This document shows positions 36,082 to 47,463 of a stretch of 64,000 bases of DNA, one piece after another. The stretch lies in NCBI GenBank assembly GCA_009760855.2, contig WPIO01000003.1:13689001-13753000 (forward strand). Direction: 5' to 3'. Origin of the DNA: Cristatella mucedo (Eukaryota; Bryozoa; Phylactolaemata; Cristatellidae). The notes below the pieces were generated by a model. That model was not told the DNA's origin and did no database searches. It saw only the letters and a list, made by a program, of their open reading frames with translations. The translations under genes and the position numbers were made by a program. Within the stretch, counting starts at the first letter, position 1. Every line of letters begins with the position of its first letter.

Positions 36082-37140
36082 AATAATAATAATAATAATA
36101 ATAATAATGCACTTGATAAAGCGCCCTCAGAGAACTTAATCTCTTTCTAGGCACTTTACATTTGCTGCAAAGGGAAATGCAATTGAATGGTAAGTAAAAT
36201 CATGCTTGAAAAACAAACAAAATGTATAATATGGTTAGGGGTGACATGCACAGGGTCAGCATGCAAATGTGGTTAGTGGCAGCATGCACAGTGTCAGCAC
36301 GCACAAGCACATGAAAGATGAATCACAGGGACCCACTAAATGCTGTCAAAAGTAGGTGTTTTTAAGTTCCTTTTAGATGTGGTCAGGTCAGGGGATGTTC
36401 TGACGCAGGTCGGGAGAGAGTTCCAGGCTTCGGGAGCATACGAACTAAATGCACGGTCTCCAAAGGATTTAAGGTTTGTATGAGGTATTTGTAGACTGTT
36501 GGATTCCGAAAAGCGGGTGGTACGATGCTTGGCCTGATGGGGGAGTATATCTGAGAGATAGGCTGGAGCCATAGAATGAAAGGACCTAAAAGTGAGCGAC
36601 GAAACCTTGAAGTCAATCCGTTACTTGACTGGTAGCCAGTGGAGGTCGGCGAGAAGTTGAGTAATGTGGCAACTGCAACGCTCACGACAGACAAGCTCAG
36701 CTGCAGAGTTTTGCACCAGCTGCAATCGCCTGATCGCACATGCTGGTAGGCCAGTAAGCAGTGAGTTGCAGAAGCCGAGACAGGATGTCACGAATGCATG
36801 GACCAACTTAGATGTGGTATCCTTATCTAAACAAGCCCGAATTTTAGCAATATTATGAAGCTGAAAATAGGCAGATTTGACTGTGGAGCTGATATGGTTG
36901 TCTAACCAGAGGTCGCTTTGGAATATGACACCTAGATTTCGAGCTGATTCAACAGGAGATATGCTGGCAGAGCCAATTTTGAGAGTCAGCCTTTCCAATA
37001 ACTGAATCACACTGGGTTTGCCCATGGCTAGTAAATTAGTTTTATCATCGTTTAATTATAGAAAATTTGCTGCCATCCATGTGCGGATGTCATCAATGCA
37101 TGCAGCAAGTGAGTTGAGAGAATTTGAGGTGCTCGAATTT
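36082..37140 (-). mobile_element. CR1/L2-type LINE, young-looking 3' kilobase
   Basis: The 3' end is a clean AAT run (36082-36108) followed by the tail hairpin at 36121-36155. The minus frame at 37025-36621 encodes the RT C-terminal domain (LDNHIS, NIAKIRACLDKDTT, AELVCRERCSCHI) and stops at the same place as the copy at 25034-26108. By eye the two are about 95 percent alike, so they were inserted recently from closely related sources. It is 5'-truncated near 37140. Confidence 0.88.
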
Positions 37141-37424
37141 AACTCGTTTTGACCATCAACATAGATTTGAAAACTGCCTACAGCAGCAATCGACCAGGCA
37201 GCCATACTTAAACAGGGTTCGGCAAAACGCATGGCCGGTACAGTGTATGCGTGTCCATATGTATATATACATTTAATTTAAATGCCACTTCCTTATTTTC
37301 AGTTGCTTAGTAGTAGCTAAGTCCTTGATAGGATGCTGAACTTAGCCCCGACCAGGTAAGCCAAGTTCATTGGCCCATTGTCCCTTCGACAGCTAAGTTA
37401 GGAATGCTGTTCGGTGAGTCGTAA

Positions 37425-37602
37425 TGGCTCACTAGGTAAGGCGGTTGCTTTTCACGACCTCGGCCCCGAGGTCGTTGGTTCGAATCCTGAGGTGGGCGAT
37501 CCTTTATCGCCACTGCAAGCTGTGGTGATAGCTGTAAAGGCTCTTCTGTCGCTATACAAAAAGAGGCTGTTAAATCAGCTAGTATTTTCTTTTCTTATTA
37601 AG
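37425..37602 (+). mobile_element. SINE family A
   Basis: A box TGGCTCACTAGG, B box GGTTCGAATCC (about 37478), body and end as in the copy at 13768, and a T-rich tail. Both pol III boxes are nearly consensus, so it looks young. It lies in kinesin intron 8. Confidence 0.87.
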
Positions 37603-38039
37603 TGAGTCAGAAAACATGGAGTCGATGCCAAGGCCGATGTCGACCGTGCTATTGATACCTGGCAGGGATGGAGCAGCTGCCGAGTGCACCAGTGCCGAGG
37701 AAGTACAGGGAGAGGTATACACCGAATTTTAATAAAAACTAGCAACTGCCGACTGGAGACCCCAGACGGCAGTCTCTTTTTTCTGTGATGTCACACTGGT
37801 GCTTAGTGTTTAGAGTGCTCAGCTTTCATGGAGCAATCACTTCCTGTGAAGAAAGCATGATTTATTTAAGCAGGCAAGTGAATGAAATCGATGCCGCAGT
37901 CTTCCCTATCTGTATGTTGAATTTGCATTGCCTACGGATGTGTAAGAGCCAACCAAAGCAATGTTAGGGTGTGATGACCTGGGAATTTTCTGCACTAGAT
38001 GCCGCCCACCTGCCGGTGGTCAGCTGCATAAACTCTCAC

Positions 38040-38149
38040 TGACAACCTCATCCAAGTCACCTGGTCTGTCAACAAGAACGCTTTGTCGCTTGCTTTCTGC
38101 ACTTCTTTTTGCCTTCCGAGAAAACATACGTTCTTGATCTAGTCGACAC
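38040..38149 (-). CDS. KIF27: Kinesin exon 8: basic linker before third coil
   Basis: 110 nt, entering in phase 2 and leaving in phase 1. With the AG left by exon 7 the first G makes an Arg codon, giving SSHTRCRLDQERMFSRKAKR at the junction; KIF27 has a TRCR motif at the same point. The product is Lys/Arg-rich and then acidic (RPGDLDEVV). The donor is GTGAGA; the acceptor atcag has a weak pyrimidine tract and was chosen by frame and phase, so the 5' border is less secure than the rest. The downstream intron is the longest in the window at about 18.1 kb and holds four LINE copies. Confidence 0.8.
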
Positions 38150-38765
38150 CTGATCATATTCCTACCAAATAGCTCTCCAGTAGCATCCAGCAGACATTGT
38201 GCATGAACCTTTGCAGGAGTTAAATGATGGCTACAGATTCACTCCCGTGGATGGGTCTCTTTGAGTTATCTATTATTCCGGTCGTAGCCATCGTCTTCAG
38301 GTTGTTTATCACCAAAGACTCACCGAATCAAAATTGTATAGCGATTGAAAATTTACCAGGTCCCTTTTGACCTAAAGCCCACATTTGGCCCTTCGTAAAG
38401 GCAATAAATTATATTATCTTGGGCATTCTGGTGGTGACAGGATGAAGCTAGGAAATGATCATATCAGGTACAGTTGTTTTCAAACTAATGCATATGTCCG
38501 AGTACCTCCAGAAACGGACAATATAATCGTTTTCAAGGCACTGTAAAAATCAGGAAATCTGCCATTTTTAAACAGGTTTCGGGGTCAAACCTTCCTCTCC
38601 TTCTTCATTTCTGTTGTGTACACACTAGTTTAGCAAAGCGCCATTTTGATGGGCATTATGTTATTTGGGCATATTTTTTCTTTGTGCTTTAATTCAATAT
38701 TTCAACGTCGAATGCATACTAATCCTCATAAATAAGGGGTTGCAGGTACTGTTGCACTCAAGCGT

Positions 38766-38852
38766 GTACAGTCAGCCCCTACTTACAAAATAGATTGGGA
38801 CCAGAGAACCTGTCATAAGTCGAATTTTCGTAAGTCGAGAGTGGTATATACT
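38766..38852. mobile_element. Possible pogo/Tigger-like transposon end
   Basis: TACAGTCAGCCCCTACTTAC followed within 60 bp by GTCATAAGTCGAATTTTCG and TAAGTCGAGAGT. CAGT...CCCC...ACTTAC ends and TAAGTCGAATTTTCG motifs are typical of pogo/mariner non-autonomous elements. Only one end is seen. Confidence 0.4.
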
Positions 38853-38889
38853 AGCCCTCAGTACCCACAATGCATAGCTGTCAGACATA

Positions 38890-38978
38890 AATCATATCTA
38901 ATAAAAAAAGAATGCATCTGATATAGTGCCCTCAGAGAACTCAAACTCTGTCTAGACACTTTATATAATACCCATTCT
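38890..38978 (-). mobile_element. Solo LINE 3' tail
   Basis: A tail hairpin variant (GCCCTCAGAGAACTCAAACT, then CTAGACACTTTATAT) about 740 bp upstream of kinesin exon 8. No coding part is attached. Confidence 0.65.
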
Positions 38979-39900
38979 AACTCAAACAGCAACTCGGTAT
39001 TTGCTTAACATGCATGCAGGCCTGCACGGATGTAGCTGGCCGCCAGTGCAACAGCATGGTGTTCGCTAGGACAAAAGCAAAGAAATTTCGATGTGGCAGG
39101 CTAGCGGAATCGGTAGCAAATCTGGCAATACAGCAGGCCATGCTCCTACCACAGTGTCATCTGTTCATCACTGGCAACCTTACGGCAAACTCGAAATTGC
39201 TATTACCCAACTAAAAAACGATCGCTGCTGTAGTACTAAAAATGCAAATGTAAATCTTCCTGAACAGAACACGGGATTTATATACTGCCGATGAGTCTCC
39301 GAATAGGGTATTGCAACGGTGGGTTAGAAAGTGAAAAGAGCCCTTCCAACTCCAAGAGTGAAATTCACAGCCTAGCCACTGACTGGGTGCTTGTAACTGA
39401 GAAGCTGTTAAATAGCTGGTTGATCTTTTCATAGTGGCTAGATTAGCCCTTGTTTTGCGTTGTGTAGTTTAGTTGAGATGGAGCACAGCTTTCAAGCTGG
39501 AAACCACAAACAACACCCAACACCTCAAACAACGCAATGAACCATAGACATACCATTAACAGTGCCGATTCCCCTGCATGTGCACACATGCGCCTATACG
39601 TGTCTCTATATTTGCATGGTAAAATATGCATTTACACGAGTATGTATAAATCTCCATATGTAATTCCACAAACCGCTAGGACTAAGTGGTTTCGAAGCTG
39701 GAGACTTCAGTAGTACATTCAATCCCTACAGGCTTTCGGTCGTGACCAGTAGCCTAATGAGCTTATCTCAAGCAGCAGCAAGAAGTGAAAAGTAGGAAGA
39801 AAGGGACAGTGTGGTAAAAAGAAAAGGCTATAGTGAACGGTAGCTTATGGCAAATAAATACCACAGCAAAAAGCCAAAAATAAATTAGCTACATATCTGC
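38976..39900. other. Intron 7, nothing recognised
   Basis: No coding or repeat features supported. Confidence 0.4.
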
Positions 39901-39902
39901 TA

Positions 39903-40042
39903 TAATTCATGTGTATAGAGCCCCAAGAGAACTTAATCTCTATTCAGGTGCTTCACATATGCCTCGGGGCTCGAGCCTACGACCTCAGCAAGACCTTGGT
40001 CCGGGCAAGCACCTTAACTGCTGGACCAATTCAGCTCGGCAT
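39903..40042 (-). mobile_element. Composite SINE, family B
   Basis: Minus strand; head GAGCTGAATTGGTCCAGCAG and TTAAGGTGCTTGCCC; box TAGGCTCGAGCCC; tail AATAGAGATTAAGTTCTCTT then GGGGC, ending before TATA-rich sequence. Confidence 0.85.
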
Positions 40043-40087
40043 AGTAGAGTAAGAATTGCCACATGCGATTGTAAAAGGTTAAGGGCA

Positions 40088-40245
40088 GCCTATTAAACAG
40101 CCTCATTTATAAAGGGGAGGTCGAGCGGCAGAGGGTCTCACTGCTTGCAGCAGGCAATACAGGATTGCCTGTTGCAGTACTCGAACACGCGACCTGAGTC
40201 GTAGAGTGCACGAGCACCGTACCCCTAGGCTAAGACCAAGGCTAA
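40088..40245 (-). mobile_element. Old SINE, family A-related
   Basis: Minus-strand copy; GAGGCTGTTTAATAGGC end, CTGCAAGCAGTGAGA centre, and a degenerate B box GTGTTCGAGTA. It follows a composite SINE (39903-40042) by about 45 bp in the same orientation. Confidence 0.65.
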
Positions 40246-40559
40246 TCTCTACCCAAGGATCAACAGAACACCATTAACCCTCGTGACAGACGACTGAGAG
40301 CTAGCGCATTCACGCCCTTAATTGACTCAGCTGAGTTTTCGACTCGCGTCCTCCAGCACCCAACCTTCGGTTTAAGGGAAAGCAATAGAAAGGGTCTGCA
40401 ATAATTCCATGTCCCGAAGGAGGTTACTAGCACCAAAAAAGGCTGGCACACCTAGCCATACAGCTAGCTGTCTAGACTGCCTGAGAGCTTCAGTATAAGC
40501 TCAAGAAAATTTGAAGGCAACCTAGACAGTGAGGCACCCATGCAGCACAGGCCTAACAG

Positions 40560-40732
40560 TCGAAGTGAAGCCTGGAGTTGGCATGAGGTCGCCCGAGTTT
40601 GTGTGAGGCTCCCCCCAGTTCACGTGGAGCCCCCCTCCAGTTCTCGTGGGGGCCCCAAGCGAGTTCTCGTGGAACCCCCGAGTTCACATGGACCCCCCAA
40701 GTCCACATGAAGCCCCCCAAGTTACCTGAAAT
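40560..40732. repeat. GC-rich minisatellite
   Basis: About six imperfect units of 25-30 bp built from CCCCC plus AGTTCACGTGGA or AGTTCTCGTGG variants (e.g. AGTTCACATGGACCCCCC). The number of C residues varies. Confidence 0.85.
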
Positions 40733-40739
40733 TAGTTTT

Positions 40740-42490
40740 CGGTAAACCACTCTTAAGCAATCCTCAACCCACCCCTTACCCTTCCAAACAGTACTGTATA
40801 AAGTACTAATACAATGAAGTTGGCCTCTGATGAATTATGGCTATTGCCGGTAGAGACCAATAGGCTGAGATCAATGGCCAGCTTGGTTGCAGCCAACTGC
40901 TGGGCAACTCTGTCCCCCCACAGGAATGCAGCCCGAGGTCAGGCTCTTGCTGATGGAGAATACCTCACGAAACTCGAGGCAACTGGGGGTGCACGCTGGG
41001 TGCCTGGCACACAATGATAGCGCGACTGGCGGCTGAGAAGTTTGATTCGGAAGGAAACCAGCCAAAAGACCACAGCCGACAGGGCAGGCAGCTTCGACTG
41101 CACAGTGTTGCCAAGTCAACGCACCGTCTCCATGCATCGCAGTGCTTTTGGACGGTTGATCGAGATTTTTTTGCAATTCCGGCCATAGAGGCCGGCTTGC
41201 TTCGTTGGCTGCATGGGTGGCTGCAGATGCTGCACCGCTGCTGCACTGAGCGAGGCACAAGCACGAGCGAGGCACAAGCACGAGCGAGGCACAAGCACGA
41301 ACGTGCAGGCATGCTGGCGTCTAGTCCATGTATGGCTGGGCGCAGAGCCAGTGCCACTTGCATTTGACCGGTTAGGTGGTATTCAGAACCTAGCAACTGA
41401 CAGCCGATGGCAGTGAGTCAATCTGGGAATATCTGCTGCAGCAAGAGCGCGATGGTGGTGGGCATGACAAGAGACAAAAAAACTCTAGAAATGCCAAAGA
41501 GGAAAGGAAAAACGGTGCTCGAAAACCCTAAAACCTGTCAGACCCACCCCTAAAAGATCCTTCTCGGCCACGACTTAACAGAAGCCATGGGAGCACACTC
41601 AGCTGGCTCGTGCAGATTCCTGGAGCTCCTGGAGCTATACACTACTACTGCAGTTTCAGGGATGTCAACCGCAAAGGCTGGGGTGTTAAAAGGTCAGGGC
41701 TCCGACTCATCACGTGTTAGTTAAGTGCTACGTGCCACCTAGCATGTACACAGCACCCCTTGGCTATCGAAAGGAGGCCTGCTGCTCATTGGAGCATTCA
41801 GTGACTCAGGTGCAGCTGATTGGTGCAGCACCGACTCTAGCCGAGGCTGCTGAGACAGATTGACTATAGTGCTGTCCCTTCGTCACCAAGAGCAATTGCA
41901 GCTGCCTGCACCAGCTTGTGCTTGGTCCAGCTCGGCTATGAGAACCCACTGCCCTCGGTATGGAGCACACAGCTACGAGAAGTTTTTACAGCGATGTGTG
42001 AGTAATGCAATGAGACCCACTGTGCACCGGTTCGTGCAACGAATGAAATAAACTAGTAACAGTGGCACCAGATGAGTCTACAGGCACACGTAAGCACGGC
42101 TGAGCAGCATGCTAACGCATATGTGCTCACTTCAGTTCCCATGGCAATCCAGCCCTGAACGTGGAACAAAAGCAAAAGTAGTTGCAGGAAACGTTGCATG
42201 CCTCGAGATTGGGCCCAAAACTGCTGGAGTGGCAGTACTGGAACAGGCAAGCCTCAGAGGCATGTGTGTCCCTCTTTCCACCGGGAGCACCTTATGACAA
42301 CTAGCATGCCTGGTAGAGTTGCAGTTTCTGGTTACTACAAGTTGTTTTAGCAAACCATTCTGTTCTTAAGAGAGAGCCTTTGATGACCTATCGAATGCTC
42401 AAAATTAAAAGCACTCTGCTCTTTCAGCAGGGTGGGAAAGCCCACCAAGTTAGTAGAAAAACCTTCTAGGTCGCTCAGCTTCGGTTCTCT
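40740..42490. other. Intron 7, unassigned apart from small tandem repeats
   Basis: Several long open frames overlap on both strands at 40870-41400, probably because of GC-rich GCA/TGC words; no family resemblance. Confidence 0.4.
41250..41300. repeat. 17-bp triple tandem repeat
   Basis: Three exact copies of GCGAGGCACAAGCACGA in a row. Confidence 0.97.
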
Positions 42491-42497
42491 GCCCTCT

Positions 42498-42612
42498 CGG
42501 ATAATAATAATAAATTTGATAAAGAGCCGTCATAGAACTCAATCTCTTCCTAGGTGCTTTACATTTGCTACAAAGGAAGCACGATCAAATGGTTAGTGGT
42601 AGCATGCTCTGC
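42498..42612 (-). mobile_element. Solo LINE 3' end, inverted partner of 42697-42771
   Basis: AAT units at 42500-42513, hairpin remnant, and about 60 bp of LINE 3' untranslated sequence (AGCACGATCAAATGGTTAGT), also seen in the copy at 12884. It faces an oppositely oriented tail about 126 bp away. Confidence 0.75.
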
Positions 42613-42696
42613 TATACATACTTTTTCAAGTTACGTATGCATTTTCAATTACTTTCCTAACAAGGATATTGGCAACATTAAAGCCGGCTGGTGTAG

Positions 42697-42771
42697 CAAA
42701 TGTAAAGCATCTAGAAAGAGATTGAGTTCTCTGAGGGCGTTTTATCAAGTGCATCATTATTATTATTATCA
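42697..42771 (+). mobile_element. Solo LINE 3' tail, plus orientation
   Basis: Contains AAAGAGATTGAGTTCTCTGA with flanking GCAT/GCGT stem parts and a terminal ATT run. It is close to the reverse complement of 42500-42572. Confidence 0.78.
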
Positions 42772-43592
42772 CGTTGTCTACAGGTCACCTGTCGTCAGCC
42801 AAGACTCTGGTTACAACTGCCGAGGTTGGCAGCTGCCGAAAAAGATGGATATCCTCTGCTTGCCAACGCCATGACAACAAATGACTACAATGAGACATTA
42901 GATGCATAGCTGGGCAACTCGGCCAGGACACCGGCAGCCGGATGCCTATTGTAGTCACTAGCAGATTGGTAAACCTTTACTTATGTCTTCGCATTTGCTA
43001 GCAGTGGTTGAGCCATGGCTGCCACTAGGATAATGAGTCAGGCAGGACCAGGAGCCATGCTTAGCTCTCTTCCAAGCCACCAAAAACCACACAAGACCCA
43101 GATTTCCTATGCTTGCCTACTCCGATCTCTATATCCAAATTATTGCTTCTTTTATACCTGATCCTGACAACAAGCTGCATATAACTGACCGGCAGGTCAT
43201 GCTGGCGGTTTCACGTCTGATGACCAACTAGCTGACTGCAAGAACTGGTAGCACTAGAACAATGCTGGCTATAATGAATCCAGTCCTTCACAAGAGCAGC
43301 TAGATCCCCTTCTTGGAATCTCACAATCATCGAGGACTTGTCCATCTCCCACCTTCCCGATAAGCAGACCTACTACGCTGGCCAGGCAGCAGCCACTGTG
43401 TTTGCTACTGATGCCGATGGTCACTCTCTTTTGTATAAGCTCGTGGCGAACCATAACCATGGAGACTGCGTGCAGGTGCCAGCACTGATCAGCTGATGGT
43501 CGGATAAAGCAAATAATGCATCAACACAAAAGCAGTGACGAGAATGAACAAGAAGCAGTTCGGCTACTAATATGGAGTACATACGATCACAC

Positions 43593-43705
43593 GAGTAATA
43601 ATAATAATAATAATACATTTTTTATAGCACCCTCAGAGAACTCAATCTCTTTCTAGGCACTTTACATTTATAAACGGATTGTAATTGAATGCTAAACTTG
43701 CCAAC
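43593..43705 (-). mobile_element. Solo LINE 3' end
   Basis: A clean AAT run (43596-43617), then hairpin sequence (CACCCTCAGAGAACTCAATC) and a short piece of LINE 3' untranslated region. It lies about 190 bp beyond the donor side of kinesin exon 7. Confidence 0.75.
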
Positions 43706-43896
43706 AAAGACAGCTATCACTGGTCAGCATAGAGAACTAACACGGCCATTAACGTAAGAAGCTCACACGTAGTAATCAATAAGGTGGTGGTAGTCAAGTA
43801 GCATGCACCGAGTATCGCCGGTGAGGATGGAAGAACAGTAGCTTGCACCAGTCAATTGAGCCGAGAGGGTCTCAGCAGATAACAAGTGCTGCTAAC

Positions 43897-44078
43897 CTTG
43901 TGTGACTGCTGTCCCTCAGCTGCTTCTTGCCACTGTCGCTCTCATCATCGCTGAATACTTGATGTGCAACCTCGTCTTCATCATCCAGCTGCTCAACCAG
44001 CATACGGCTTTGTGCACGGAAGTTCTGCATTACACGCTCCAGAGAGAAGAGAGCAGGGCTTGTATGAACATCGCGCTC
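43897..44078 (-). CDS. KIF27: Kinesin exon 7: VHTSP/acidic motif exon, diagnostic for KIF27
   Basis: 182 nt, entering in phase 0 and leaving in phase 2; acceptor tttgtag, donor GTTAGC. The product begins ERDVHTSPALFSLERVMQNF and contains FSDDESDSG. In KIF27 the equivalent stretch has VHTSPPMYSLDRIF and FSDNSDDEE, in the same order and spacing. This is the best evidence in the window for the KIF27 branch rather than another kinesin-4 such as KIF4 or KIF21. The region is short, conserved, non-coiled-coil and strongly acidic at its end, so it is probably an interaction motif. A different frame of this exon on the plus strand is open by chance and hydrophobic; it is not a gene. Confidence 0.93.
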
Positions 44079-44079
44079 C

Positions 44080-45780
44080 TACAAAGATGCCACAAACCTC
44101 CAAGTGGAAGCAGTAAATAGTGGCTAGAACTGAGCAAGTGGGAAGTTGGCAGTTCATGCAGCAAAATAACCGCATTAAGAAGCAGGTAAGACCCACGGAG
44201 GAGGGAACTTTCGAACTTAAGGTTCAAATTGTGAGTTTACAATTCCCTGAAGGCATTCTTATAACGTCCACAACCATTTTGAATGTGAAAGCCCAAAACC
44301 CTAACGACACAAGGGGTTAGCGATGAAAAAACGCTGTGGATGTGCCTAAGGGTGTGAAGCCATCCATTTTCGGCATTGTCCGTGTGTGCACACACAAAGA
44401 AATATGCACAAACCTGACAGACGAACAAGGTAAGATAAATATAGATAACATCACATCTGAACGAGCAAATAACAATAATAATAAGCAAACAACAAGAGTC
44501 GTATCAGCATAGCTTAACTGTTGTCCACACACCCAAGTGGAACGACTGTACCAGTAACCTAATCACAAGAGGATTACCGGCTCAAATCTCAATCCTACCC
44601 AAATACCAATCCAATCATTATCTTATATCCCCAGCACTCTAGAAAGCTCACAGCCAAAAATCAATGATGGATGAACAGCTCTGATACAGAGCATGCACGA
44701 GATCCCTAAACTGTTAACACAAGCAAAGAGATGAGAATAATAACAAGAAAGCTGCATGTCCAGAGCAATCGATACATTGTTTTCATGTTCCTGCTAAATT
44801 CAGATATGAGGTATGCATTAAGAACCTCTCTCATACCTCACCGTCAACTAGCTGACTAGATTCCGATTTCTGAGCACCAAATAAATATAAACAATTAAGC
44901 TTTGGTTATATCCCCATTCAATCCTAATGGATAGCACTCAGCTCAGGCACCGAGTAGAAGTTCGTCGAAGCATAACTTCTTGCATTATTAGTTCGATAGG
45001 GTCATGTAGCTAGCACTATAGGCTTTTACAGACAGACATATGAATGCATTTAGCTAAGCTTAAGACTCCCTTCGCTAGGCCACTCCGACCTTGCTGTGCG
45101 GCCATATACATACCAAGGCGGTAGCAATAGCTATTGGCAGAGCCATATCGTGGTCACAACAACAAAACCCAGCTCCTACTCGAACCTTTTTGTGTGCTTG
45201 CTGGCTCAGCCCATTCAGTAAGCTCTGCCACTATTCCAGTGCCCCTTTCCATGAGCTAGAGTAGGCCAGCCTGAAAATCAACGAGCAACAATACACCACC
45301 TGTTGCTGCTGCTACGGGTGCAGTAACAAGCTAAATTTGCATTTCAAGAGAGAAGCACATAAGCAGACATCATGTGTCACAGACTCAAGGCCCACAGACA
45401 AAATCCATCTGCTCCAAGATCTGCTCTCCCAAAGCAGGTGCGGTCATAGGCTTCGAAACAGATGGGACAGCCTACAAACCGGATGAACAGATGTCAACCA
45501 CCTTAACTGGTCTGAAGCCTACGGCCATGGTCTACGCAAGCACATATGCAGCCTCACACTCCAACAGTTTTGTTACTTAACCTTCGAAACGAAAACATCA
45601 TAGCCACGACGACCTGCAGAACGGCCTGGTGCAAAGACGGCCATTCAAATTGGGTGTCTCTTTTTTACTCGCTCCTAGATCTGCATTGGGTGTATTTTTA
45701 TTGGGTATTATTGGCTTTGCATTATTTATTTATATTTGTATTGGGGCAAACCAATAATTCTATTTACCTCCCATGTTGAC
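44080..45780. other. Intron 6, nothing recognised
   Basis: No exon or element supported. Confidence 0.4.
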
Positions 45781-45865
45781 TATAGCATATGTGAAGTAGC
45801 TAGAAAGAGATTAAGTTCCACGAGGGTATTATACAAATGCAATATTGCTATTATTACTAGAATTG
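45780..45865 (+). mobile_element. Solo LINE or SINE 3' tail
   Basis: Carries TAGAAAGAGATTAAGTTCCA and an ATT-rich end. The left part does not show a tRNA-like head, so a truncated LINE is more likely. Confidence 0.6.
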
Positions 45866-47460
45866 TCTGAACAACAAAGGCCGTACTTGGTGTATCCCTT
45901 TCCCACAGCTGGGTGCTCGACACGCATTGTGAAAAAATTTAAAGCATGAGCTGCATCGCCAAACCGGACAAGTTTTTTTTTTTTAAAATGTGGTCCAAAA
46001 TAGACGGCCAGGATGCCTAGCCAGTGCCTACTGAAAAGCCCCCCAGATATTGAAAAGCTGTAATCTAGCTGTCTCTTATCTGTTGCGATCGCCGATGCAT
46101 AACAACCAAAGATGGCAGTGTACAAAAAAGAGAGCACTAGTCAATTGTTTAATGGCTCTTCGGTTATGATGGCTAGCTGCAGGCGATCACATCCCAGGTA
46201 CGTGATAGGCTGAGGCAGAGAAAAAGCACCTCTTGCTACGTCAGACACACCCAAGTTAGATCTATATGGCTGTATGCACAGCTGAGACTGCTTGCAGCTA
46301 CCACTATAAACACAATGTTGTTCTTAAAAAAAACTACATATAATCATCAATCTATTTACTATTAGTGCTAGTGACCAAGAATTCAATGATCAAGGGGAGT
46401 GATAACAGCTAAGAATTGGGCAAACTCTTTATGCTTGCAACCAAAAACTCATAAAGTTCAGTCTTTGTCAGGCTGCAACTAAGGTAGTCTTACACAGTAG
46501 CCATGTCAGCCACAGACATGAATGTGTGGAAAAACAACAAACTCTGCAAATCTTTCTCTTTCTAATCCTGCTCACAGTTCTTAATGACGACATAACAGGT
46601 CTAACTTAGTCCTATGCTACTTGTCACCGGCTCAGCTGTAGCCTGCACTGCAGGCACTACATGAGTCGCACTGCTGCCTGCCACCCACCCCACCCCTTCC
46701 TGGTGGGGAATATGAAATAGTTAGGGCACTATGCACTACAGTTAAACAGTCCCATTATAGGCATGCCACAGATATAGCAAGAAAAAGTTGCTGCAAAGCA
46801 TTGGTGGGCCTATGCACGAGGCAAATAATACAGACGGCACAATGACAATGAGAGTTACGGGTTCACATGATACAACCAAGGCCCCCTCTAGGTTATCAGA
46901 GCTGTTTCTCTCTTGTAGCCATTGCATTTTCTCAAGGTTAACCCGATGCCATTGTGCCAGCTAAAGGCAACCGATTTCCGAAAACACCAACCAACGTCTG
47001 TTCTCCCAGTCTGGTCTGCTGCTTCATCTATGTCTGCTGCTACATCTATGCGAAAAAGCACAAGCTGGCATTTTGCCAACCACCTCATATTACTTTACTA
47101 TAGCTATATATCTAAATTGTAACACTTTTAAAAGTAAGACTTGAGACTCTCCCGATAAAGTAGTATGTAAAAACTATTAAAAACTAACACTTTCACATAG
47201 CTTGTGGTTCTATTCATAATCACAGTTTGTAGCCGGTCATTCTTCTTTAACCATCTTCAGATACTTATCAGAAAAATAGTACCTGTATAAACCATAGCAG
47301 CCTTATACAACCATACAGAACACCTATATTTGGCTGCAATTAATGACAGTACTTTAAGAAGCATCCTATTTTATAATTTCCTATAGTAGGTAATTTATAG
47401 GGATCCATTCGAGTAAATATCAGTTTAAAGCATTACAGATCTGGTGGCTAACAGAAACCT
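45866..47460. other. Intron 6, nothing recognised
   Basis: No exon or element supported before repeat R1 copy 2. Confidence 0.4.
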
Positions 47461-47463
47461 GCT

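Noticed and set aside
40871-41396. Overlapping 117-143 codon ORFs on both strands
   Set aside because: GC-rich sequence with few stops in all frames; no family match or splice context.
43902-44120. Hydrophobic 72-codon plus-strand ORF
   Set aside because: Antisense shadow of kinesin exon 7.
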